NCBI GenBank assembly: GCA_020849795.1
Contig: JADZFR010000050.1
Location: forward strand, 62,001-126,000
Length of the DNA: 64,000 nt
Origin: Planctomycetota bacterium
GTDB lineage: Bacteria; Planctomycetota; UBA8742; UBA2392
Direction: 5' to 3'
Shown: piece by piece, positions 42,381 through 49,384 of the stretch
Layout of the letters: each line of letters starts with the position of its first letter
Numbering within the stretch: the first letter of the stretch is position 1
Notes under the pieces: model-generated
Seen by the model: only the letters and a program-made list of their open reading frames with translations
Databases searched by the model: none
What the model was told of the DNA's origin: nothing
Program-made: the position numbers and the translations under genes

Positions 42381-45361
42381 CACCCCTTCTTTTTCTTGCC
42401 CGAGAAGAACCCGACAATGCGCGTCACCATGCCTGCGCTCGATGCATCGGCGCTGTCAGCGGCCACGTCTGTGACGGCGGGCGGCAACGGCGGCAGCGGA
42501 AGCACCGGCACATCCGGCACAGCAGGCAATATGACCGGCGGAGTCGGCGGGCTGCCCCCCATCGCGGCCATGCCCTGACCATTAATCTTCACGTTGGCAC
42601 CGTCAATGCTGACGGCACTGCCGGCAATCTTGACCTGTGCGCCGCTGAGTTCCAGCGCCTGCGAAGCCTCGATGACGACCTTGCCTTTGGCCTGCAACGA
42701 GATGCCCTTGCCCTGCAGGTCAATCACCTCAATGCCGCCCGCGCCGATCACGACTTTGCCCGCCTTGGTCTGGATCAGCACACCGCCGTCCACACTGCTG
42801 AACACTCCGACGCCCTCGGGCCCCAGGTACATGCCGACCTTGTGGTCGTTCGTCTCAATGACTGTCTCTTTGCTCGTCAGGGCCGTCTCGCCGTCCTTGA
42901 TGATGATGCCCGTGCCGTGGCTGCCCGGCGAATATGCCCCGTGAGTCTTGTAGCCGATGCTCGCGAAGTCCTTGGCCACACGCACCGAGCAATTCGGAAA
43001 CTCGCCGGGGCCCAGCAGACCAGCGTTCTTGGTGCTGATGGTCAAGCCGCAGCCCACGGGCTGCATATCGGCGCCCATCACCTGCATGACGATGGCGCTG
43101 CTGGCGGTGCTGAGCCAGTGGTTGCTGTGGTGGGTGATGTCGCGCTCGGCAATGAAGTCGATGCTGCCGCTGTCGGTGGCGATCAGCAGGCTTTTGCCTG
43201 AGCCCAGCATCTGCAGCTGAGCACCACTGCCACTGCGCACGAGCGAGATGCCGTGGATCTCTTCTTCCTCAGGCCCGCTGTCGATGGCCTTGGCCTTGTT
43301 GATCGCCTGCGTGAAGCTGCGCAGCGTGAACAAGCCGGCAAAGAATGCCGCCGCCTTGCTGGCGCCGGTCATCAGCGCGCTGCTGCTGTTCAGGATGCGC
43401 TTGCCGCGCCCGGGCCATTGCCCGCCGCGTGGCGACATCTTGAGCTTGAGCCCTTTCTCGATCGTGCGCGCCAGCAGCTTGGTCTGCACCTGCACAATCG
43501 CCAGCGTGATCACCAGGTTCAGGATCGGCATGACGATGTGCGCCACTGATACCGGCTGGCTGCCGCTGCGCTTGGCGTTGGTTTCATACTTGTATCCGAC
43601 GGCCAGGCCCGTCAGCAGGGCGGCAATCGCGCCCTGGATCAGGGGGTGGCCCGCGACAATGCCCACCTGGCGCATCGAGCCAATCGAAACGCCGACGACG
43701 CCCTGCATCACTTTCGTGAGCAGCGCGATCTGCGTGTCCATGGCACACAGCGTCGAGATGTTGCTGAGTGACTTGGCGCTCGTGCCGATCTGGAAGCTCG
43801 CATCTGTCAGCGGACCCAGCGATGTTCCGGCAAACGTGCCGTCGGTGCTGATCGTGATGCACTCTTCGCTTTGCAGGTCCTGCATCACGATGCGCGTGGC
43901 CTTGGACTTGATGATGGTCTGGTCGCGGTTGGTATTGATCACCGGCGACGTCTGCGACGGCCCGGCCAAGGCACCTACGATCACCGGCCGGTCGGGGTCG
44001 CCGCCTGAGAACGCAACCAGCACTTCCGTGCCGTTCACCAGCGGCATGTGCATGCCGCGGTCCGGCCCGCCATAGGGCTCCATCTTCCGGATCGGGCAGC
44101 TTGCGTTGTTCGTGCTCGTGTCATGGTCGAAGAACAGGCGCACTCGGTAGTAACCGTCGGCATCGATGCCCGGGTAGTCAGCGCCGTCTTCGTTTTCGAC
44201 CACTCCGTGAATGAAACCGACGACCTGCGGCCGTTTGGCCCTGCGCTGCGGTCGGTACGTCATTACATTCGGTATCGCGACGTACTGGTTGCGGTACTGC
44301 GCGCCCGTGGCCACTCCCGTTGCGATGTCCACGCTTTGACTGCCGCCATGGGTCACGCGAACCAGCAGGTACTCGCTTTCGGCCCGGTCCACCGGGTTGG
44401 GCTTGAGCTTGAATGCATACCCCGCCGACATCACACGTACGTCGCTTTCACCGAATACACGATAGTTCAAGCCGTGCTGCTCATCGCGCCGGACTTCAAG
44501 AATCTCGTTGTGGTCGAACGTGCTGGTGTCGCTGTCGATTTCGACGTGGTCGCCGGTGCCAGGCGTGCCTACGTCAATACTCTCGCGAAACGGGTCATCG
44601 GGCGCGTCGGCCTTCCAGTCCGCGATGGTGACCACGTTCGGCACCAGCGCCTCGCGCCACTTCACGGTGCGAACCGCCTCGTGGTCGCGGGCTGCTTTGC
44701 CTTCCGGTTCATACGCCAGGTGATTGTTGACGCCGACGGCGAGTTGCGGAAAGCCTTCGCGCGCGTTGGTGAACACCAGCACCTCGTTGTCCTCTTCCTG
44801 CCGGAAGAAGTAGCTGATCCCGTAGAATTCAAGCCAGCGGGAAAGAAAGTTCAGGTCGCTTTCTTTGAACTGCATGGTGAACGCGCGCTGCGGGTCGAAC
44901 CCACCCGAGACCCGATCTTTCTCAAACACCACGTCCACATCGGCCTGGCCGTCCCAGGCACTCTCAAGGATCGTCCACAGGTTTTGCGCAACAAACACGC
45001 GGCTTCGCACGGCCTGGCTTGCGCGCCACAGGCGCGGAACCAGCACTGCCGTGTAGTGGTAGCTGGTGCCGTCATAGCCGCGCAGCTCAAAGCTGCGCAA
45101 CATGCCGTGGACCGGTCGCGAACTTTTGCGCACGCCCTCGCGTGCCGAGATTTCGTGGCGGATGTCGAGGTGCGCGTTGCGGCGCAGGATGTTGCGGAAT
45201 TTCGCAGGCTCTGAGCGCGAAATCAGCGAGATGCGGAATTCGTAGGGTCGCTCGATCTCTTCTACACCGGTGAAGCGAGTGACGAGAAGCGGATCGGCGT
45301 TGTTGCCTTCGTCGGACGCGAGCCAGTTCACGGAAAACGAAAACTCGGTCTTGCCGGACAT
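42380..45361 (-). CDS. vgrG: VgrG-type spike protein with an internal hydrophobic insertion
   Basis: A 993-residue protein. Residues 1-470 match the gp27/gp5-like VgrG core: TRFTGVEEIERPYEFRISLI, VHGMLRSFELRG, FKESDLNFLSRWLEFYGISY and GIDADGYYRVRLFFDHD for the OB domain, then VNGTEVLVAFSGGDPDRPVI. Residues about 700-930 form a repetitive beta-helix (VLIQTKAGKVVIGAGGIEVI). Between them, at about residues 535-695, lies a hydrophobic insertion with several membrane-helix-like stretches (IQGAIAALLTGLAVGYKY, HIVMPILNLVITLAIVQV). The end is Pro-rich, closing in KKKKG. GGAG precedes the ATG. No other type VI secretion genes are in the window, so this is an orphan spike. Confidence 0.88.
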   Translation of the reverse strand: MSGKTEFSFSVNWLASDEGNNADPLLVTRFTGVEEIERPYEFRISLISRSEPAKFRNILRRNAHLDIRHEISAREGVRKSSRPVHGMLRSFELRGYDGTSYHYTAVLVPRLWRASQAVRSRVFVAQNLWTILESAWDGQADVDVVFEKDRVSGGFDPQRAFTMQFKESDLNFLSRWLEFYGISYFFRQEEDNEVLVFTNAREGFPQLAVGVNNHLAYEPEGKAARDHEAVRTVKWREALVPNVVTIADWKADAPDDPFRESIDVGTPGTGDHVEIDSDTSTFDHNEILEVRRDEQHGLNYRVFGESDVRVMSAGYAFKLKPNPVDRAESEYLLVRVTHGGSQSVDIATGVATGAQYRNQYVAIPNVMTYRPQRRAKRPQVVGFIHGVVENEDGADYPGIDADGYYRVRLFFDHDTSTNNASCPIRKMEPYGGPDRGMHMPLVNGTEVLVAFSGGDPDRPVIVGALAGPSQTSPVINTNRDQTIIKSKATRIVMQDLQSEECITISTDGTFAGTSLGPLTDASFQIGTSAKSLSNISTLCAMDTQIALLTKVMQGVVGVSIGSMRQVGIVAGHPLIQGAIAALLTGLAVGYKYETNAKRSGSQPVSVAHIVMPILNLVITLAIVQVQTKLLARTIEKGLKLKMSPRGGQWPGRGKRILNSSSALMTGASKAAAFFAGLFTLRSFTQAINKAKAIDSGPEEEEIHGISLVRSGSGAQLQMLGSGKSLLIATDSGSIDFIAERDITHHSNHWLSTASSAIVMQVMGADMQPVGCGLTISTKNAGLLGPGEFPNCSVRVAKDFASIGYKTHGAYSPGSHGTGIIIKDGETALTSKETVIETNDHKVGMYLGPEGVGVFSSVDGGVLIQTKAGKVVIGAGGIEVIDLQGKGISLQAKGKVVIEASQALELSGAQVKIAGSAVSIDGANVKINGQGMAAMGGSPPTPPVILPAVPDVPVLPLPPLPPAVTDVAADSADASSAGMVTRIVGFFSGKKKKG

Positions 45362-45459
45362 ACAGAACTCCAGGTCAGGACGCGCATCATTGCTTGGCGC
45401 TTGGTACTGACAAGCATTGATTGGCAGTGCAGCGGCGCTAGGTTGCGGATGGAGGAACC

Positions 45460-46269
45460 ATGCCGTTTCCATACAAAGTGGTCGCGATCACGGGCGCCAG
45501 CACGGGGCTGGGGCGCGAACTCGCGCTTCAGCTTGCTGCACAAGGCTGCAAGGTCGGGTTGCTTGCACGCCGCTCTGAGCTGCTTGCAGAACTCGCGAAA
45601 CAGATTCGCGACCAGGGCGGCCACGCTGCATTTGCCGCGTGCGATGTCGGCGACTTCGCCCACGTCAAGCAAGCCGTCGAATCCATCGAGTCAGAGCTGG
45701 GACCGATTGAGTGCATGATCGCAAACGCCGGCATTGGCATGCCCCGCGAACGCCTTGTGTTCGAGGCCGAGGCCACGGCGCAGATTTACCGCACCAACGT
45801 GCTGGGCATGATGAACGCGTTCTACGCCGTGATCCCCGGCATGCTTGAGCGCAAGCGCGGCCACCTGGTGGGCGTGTCCAGCCTCGCCAGCTACCAGGGC
45901 CTGCCCCAGGACGGCGGCTATGCGGGAAGCAAAGCCGCCACGCGCGTGCACTGCGAAAGTCTGCGGCTGGAGTTGCGCCCGACCGGCATCAAGGTGACAA
46001 CGATCTGCCCCGGCTTTGTGCGCACGCCGCTGACCGACCGCAACCACTTCGACATGCCGTTGTTGATGGAGGTCAAACCGGCTGTGAAGCGCATGCTGCG
46101 TGCGATCGCATGCAAGCGGCGCATCTATCACTTTCCGCTGCTGATGTGGTGGATTGTGAAGATCGGGCTGGCGACTCCGCGCTGGCTGTTTGATGCGGTC
46201 CTGAGCGCGCAGACTGCTAACATCAACAGCGGCCGCACGCAGGCATACAGCGACGGCAAGGCGCCTTGA
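45460..46269 (+). CDS. Short-chain dehydrogenase/reductase
   Basis: A 269-residue classical SDR. The nucleotide-binding loop is ITGASTGLGRELALQL; NAGIGMP and the catalytic VSSLASYQGLPQDGGYAGSK (Ser, Tyr-x3-Lys) follow, then CPGFVRTPLT. An extended C-terminal hydrophobic region (FPLLMWWIVKIGLATPRWLF) suggests membrane association, as in SDRs acting on lipids or retinoid-like substrates. GGATGGAGG precedes the ATG. It probably forms an operon with the SRPBCC gene 13 bp downstream. The substrate is unknown. Confidence 0.9.
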   Translation: MPFPYKVVAITGASTGLGRELALQLAAQGCKVGLLARRSELLAELAKQIRDQGGHAAFAACDVGDFAHVKQAVESIESELGPIECMIANAGIGMPRERLVFEAEATAQIYRTNVLGMMNAFYAVIPGMLERKRGHLVGVSSLASYQGLPQDGGYAGSKAATRVHCESLRLELRPTGIKVTTICPGFVRTPLTDRNHFDMPLLMEVKPAVKRMLRAIACKRRIYHFPLLMWWIVKIGLATPRWLFDAVLSAQTANINSGRTQAYSDGKAP

Positions 46270-46282
46270 GGAAGGAGAAACC

Positions 46283-46705
46283 ATGGCAGACCGCGCGATC
46301 CACCTTGAGTTGACGATGCGCGTGATTTCGCGCGAAGTCTGGTCTGTGCTCACGGACGCCACCAAGATTCCGTTGTGGTGGGACCGCGCGCACGCGGTGC
46401 AGCTCACCAAACCTGAGCCCGGCGGCATCTATCGGCTCGACTACCGTGGAGGCAAACCCGACGAATGCCGGATCCTCGATTACGAGCTGGGCAGGCGCCT
46501 GCGCTACGAATGGCAAGGCACCGGGCCGGCCCCGACCATCGTCGAGTACACGTTGAACGAGTTGCCCGGTGCGACCCACGTGATCTTTCGCAACAGCGGG
46601 TACGGCGAGGGCGCCGAGTGGGACAGGCTTCACGACGCCAACTTTGCCGGCTGGCTGAGCATGTTTTTGGGCATCCGGCGCATGCTGGAAGTCGCGCACA
46701 CCTGA
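46283..46705 (+). CDS. SRPBCC (START/AHSA1-like) domain protein
   Basis: A 140-residue protein with the helix-grip fold pattern of the SRPBCC superfamily: an N-terminal strand with REVWSVLTDATKIPLWWDRA, a central FRLDYRGG-like/CRILDYELGRRLRYEWQG sheet and a long C-terminal helix (FAGWLSMFLGIRRMLEVA). These domains bind hydrophobic ligands or act as co-chaperones. GGAAGGAG precedes the ATG. It is the second gene of a run SDR-SRPBCC-DinB with short spacing, so a shared small-molecule process is likely but unidentified. Confidence 0.8.
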   Translation: MADRAIHLELTMRVISREVWSVLTDATKIPLWWDRAHAVQLTKPEPGGIYRLDYRGGKPDECRILDYELGRRLRYEWQGTGPAPTIVEYTLNELPGATHVIFRNSGYGEGAEWDRLHDANFAGWLSMFLGIRRMLEVAHT

Positions 46706-46755
46706 GACTGTCGCCACCGGTCGTATGCTGCACCGGACCACAGAAAGGACTACCC

Positions 46756-47277
46756 ATGAAATTGTCAGAACTGTTGAAGCAGGATGCCGCCGGCGTATAC
46801 GCCGCAGCCGAAGGCCTGTTCAAGCAAGCAGGCGACCTGAACTGGAAGCCGGCCACGGGCAAGAACTGGATGACGACCGGCCAGTTGCTGCACCACGCCG
46901 CCACGGCTTGCGGCAGCACCTGCAAGGGCTTTATCACCGGCGACTGGGGTTTCCCGACCGACACCAAACCGGAAGACATGCCCGCAGATGCAATGATGCC
47001 CCCAGCCGAGAAAATGCCGGGCGTCAAGAGCGTTGAAGAAGCGCTGAAAATGCTGGCCGAAGACAAGAAACTCGCCTTGAGACTGTTTAGCGAAGTCAGC
47101 GAAGATCGCCTCGCCAATGAACGCAGTGCGCCGCCATGGGGCGGGCCGGAACGCACCCTGTACCAGCACTGCAACGAGATGATCTGGCACCTGGGCCAGC
47201 ACAAGGGCCAGCTTTTCTACTACCTGAAGCTGCAGGGCAAAGACGTCAACACAATGTCGCTCTGGGCCGGCATGTAG
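46756..47277 (+). CDS. DinB-family (metal-dependent four-helix) protein
   Basis: A 173-residue protein of the DinB/YfiT four-helix-bundle family. The metal-binding histidines are in place: TTGQLLHHAATAC early and EMIWHLGQHKGQLFYYLKLQ late. Family members include thiol transferases using bacillithiol or mycothiol and many uncharacterised metal proteins. AAAGGA precedes the ATG. It lies 50 bp downstream of the SRPBCC gene and ends 9 bp before the convergent TPR gene. The substrate is unknown. Confidence 0.85.
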   Translation: MKLSELLKQDAAGVYAAAEGLFKQAGDLNWKPATGKNWMTTGQLLHHAATACGSTCKGFITGDWGFPTDTKPEDMPADAMMPPAEKMPGVKSVEEALKMLAEDKKLALRLFSEVSEDRLANERSAPPWGGPERTLYQHCNEMIWHLGQHKGQLFYYLKLQGKDVNTMSLWAGM

Positions 47278-47286
47278 ATTGACGCG

Positions 47287-48711
47287 TCAAGACTTAGCCC
47301 GGCCGGCGCGCCACTTGTCCTGGTAGCGTTGCAAGGCCTTTGGAGCGTGGGCCCGCATGGCCTCAGCCGCCTGCGCGCAGACGGCGGAAGCATCGTCGCC
47401 GGCTTGCAGCATCGCGTGGGCCGCTTCCGCCAGTATCACTGCCGCGCGTTCATAGTCGCTGATTGCATGGTAGCCTTCGTGGGCGCGGCGGTACCACTCT
47501 GCCGCATCACGCCAACAACGCGCCTCGCGCGCGATATCGCCAAGCACAAGCGCGGAAAACGCCACGCCCGGACCGGAACCGGAACCTTGGGCCAGAGTAA
47601 GCGCTTCCAGGGCGGCAGCCCGGGCTTCATCGGCCCGGCCCGAGTTTCGCAGCGCACGGGCCAATGTGGCCTGCGCGAAGCTGAGAATGCCCATGTCGCC
47701 TGTCTCGCGCAGACGGTCCATGGACTCTCGCAATATCTCAATGGCCACGACAGGTTCACCCAGTTCGTCGTGCAGGCCGCCCAGCGTCAGCAGGGCCATC
47801 GCCTCGCCGCGACGGTCGCCCAAAGCGCGCATCTCGTGCAAAGCCCGCGTGCACTCGTGTACTGCTTGCATGGACGGGCCGGCAACTCGCATCCGGTCTG
47901 CCAGGTTGCGCCGTGCCGCGGCGGTGGTCCGGCGGTCAGGTGTGCCTTCAAGTATCGCCAGCGCCGCACGCAGCGTCGCGATCACTTCAGTGTTCGTGCC
48001 GGCCCGTGTCTGCACGACACCGAGGTTCGCCATGATCCCGCCGTGCACCCTGGAGTTGCCCGACGCTGCTGCATGGGCGCAGGCCGCTCGCGCCAAGGGC
48101 AGTGCCTCAGCGGTGCGATTCATCGCAAACAACACCATGGCTTCCGCGTCCAGCGCAAGTGCGAGTTGCTCGTCGTTGCCGCCTGCTTCGGCCAGCACCA
48201 CCAGCCTTCGCGCGTACACCAGTGCTTCGTCCAGCCTGCCGATGTTGCGACAGGCGTAGGACAACGCGCGCAGCACTTCTTCCGACGCTTGCGCATTGTC
48301 TGCTGAACGCCCAAGCACTTCGATCGCGGCTTGCATGTTGCCAAGCTCAACAAGCGCCATTCCCTGCCCGCCAATTGCGCGCATGCGCTCAGCAATCTCG
48401 ATGGCGGGGTGCACGGCCGCGCGGGCATAGAGCAGCGCAGCCTCTCCTACACGCCACTTGTTGTGAGCGTATTTTGCAGCCCGCATCAGCCATTCGCACT
48501 CGCGTGCGCCGAAAGGCTCCCCGGCCCCGGCTGCGTGATTGGCAAGCTCGAGGCTCACGGCGTCAAGGGCGGCTGCGTCGTCGGCAAACGCCTGTTCAAT
48601 GAATTCAAGGGCATGGGCATGCAACGCGGCGCGCCGGGCGGGCGGTTGCAGTTCATAGGCGGCGTCGCGCATCAGCGCGTGCCGGAACAAGTATGCGCCT
48701 TCGGCATCCAC
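47287..48711 (-). CDS. Helical-repeat (TPR) protein, probably the 5'-truncated end of a STAND/AAA-type regulator
   Basis: 474 residues of TPR-like helix pairs (ALVYARRLVVLAEAGGNDEQ, AIEILRESMDRLRETGDMG). The first segment, GAYLFRHALMRDAAYELQPP, is the signature that normally follows the ATPase module in large adenylate-cyclase- or kinase-linked regulators. Here it starts at a GTG with no ribosome site, about 20 codons after an in-frame TAG, and no ATPase or kinase domain precedes it. I therefore suspect loss of the N-terminal half, though a short expressed version cannot be excluded. The frame is otherwise intact with normal codon use. Confidence 0.55.
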   Translation of the reverse strand: MDAEGAYLFRHALMRDAAYELQPPARRAALHAHALEFIEQAFADDAAALDAVSLELANHAAGAGEPFGARECEWLMRAAKYAHNKWRVGEAALLYARAAVHPAIEIAERMRAIGGQGMALVELGNMQAAIEVLGRSADNAQASEEVLRALSYACRNIGRLDEALVYARRLVVLAEAGGNDEQLALALDAEAMVLFAMNRTAEALPLARAACAHAAASGNSRVHGGIMANLGVVQTRAGTNTEVIATLRAALAILEGTPDRRTTAAARRNLADRMRVAGPSMQAVHECTRALHEMRALGDRRGEAMALLTLGGLHDELGEPVVAIEILRESMDRLRETGDMGILSFAQATLARALRNSGRADEARAAALEALTLAQGSGSGPGVAFSALVLGDIAREARCWRDAAEWYRRAHEGYHAISDYERAAVILAEAAHAMLQAGDDASAVCAQAAEAMRAHAPKALQRYQDKWRAGRAKS

Positions 48712-48835
48712 CAGGCCATTATGGCTGTCGGTTTGACAGGGGCAACGCGGCCTTCTGCAACTTTGGCAAACCAGACGGTGCCGGGCCGATAACTACAAGT
48801 GTCGCATTTTCAGCCACTTGCAGCCGGATTGCCAT

Positions 48836-48852
48836 TTGGCACGCAGGGTGCT
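48836..48852 (+). promoter_or_regulatory. Sigma-54-type promoter upstream of hsp20 (candidate)
   Basis: TTGGCACG-CAGG-GTGCT matches the -24/-12 consensus TTGGCACG-N4-TTGC(A/T) at every position but one, with the required GG-N10-GC spacing. Transcription would begin near 48863, about 26 nt before the ATG at 48889. Confidence 0.6.
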
Positions 48853-48888
48853 TATGCCTTCGCGGTTGAACTGAAAAGGAGACCAGCC

Positions 48889-49326
48889 ATGGGACGGATT
48901 CGACTTCGGGACCCGTTTGCAATCGCAATGCCGGACTTGCGCAACCTCTTCCGCGGGTTCATCGACGATGAAGAAGCGGGACTGCGCCCGCTGCTTGAAG
49001 AAGGCAGCCTCGCCGTGGACATCAGCCAGGGCAAAGAAGGCGAGACGATCGTCCGCGCCAGCCTGCCCGGCTTCAAGCGTGAAGACGTGCAGCTCAGCGT
49101 CCACAATGGCGTGCTGGACATCAAAGCCGAGAGCAAGCACGAAGAAGACACCAAGAACGAGAAGTTCTATCGCCGTGAGCGCCGCGTCAGCAGCCTCAGT
49201 CGCCGCATCGCCCTGCCGGGCAACCCTGACGGCGAAGGCGTTGCAGCGGAGCTCAAGGACGGCGTGCTGACCGTGAAAATCCCCACGCCTGCCAAGAACG
49301 GCCCCAAGCAGATTGCCGTGAAGTAG
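48889..49326 (+). CDS. Hsp20-family small heat-shock protein
   Basis: A 145-residue ATP-independent chaperone. The alpha-crystallin domain covers about residues 40-140: SLAVDISQGKEGETIVRASL, PGFKREDVQLSVHNGVLDIK, EKFYRRERRVSSLSRRIALP and the signature AAELKDGVLTVKIP. A short N-terminal arm (FAIAMPDLRNLFRGF) and a C-terminal extension ending KQIAVK complete the normal length. AAAAGGAG precedes the ATG. The upstream region carries a sigma-54-like promoter rather than an evident sigma-32 site, an unusual control for this gene class. Confidence 0.95.
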   Translation: MGRIRLRDPFAIAMPDLRNLFRGFIDDEEAGLRPLLEEGSLAVDISQGKEGETIVRASLPGFKREDVQLSVHNGVLDIKAESKHEEDTKNEKFYRRERRVSSLSRRIALPGNPDGEGVAAELKDGVLTVKIPTPAKNGPKQIAVK

Positions 49327-49339
49327 CCTTCTCATGCGA

Positions 49340-49370
49340 CACAGCCATCCGCGATACGCGGATGGCTGTG
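49340..49370. terminator. Bidirectional stem-loop between hsp20 and the VIT/vWA gene
   Basis: A perfect 14-bp stem CACAGCCATCCGCG / CGCGGATGGCTGTG with an ATA loop lies between the convergent stops at 49326 and 49385. No T tail. Confidence 0.7.
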
Positions 49371-49384
49371 AGCGTGCGCGGGAA

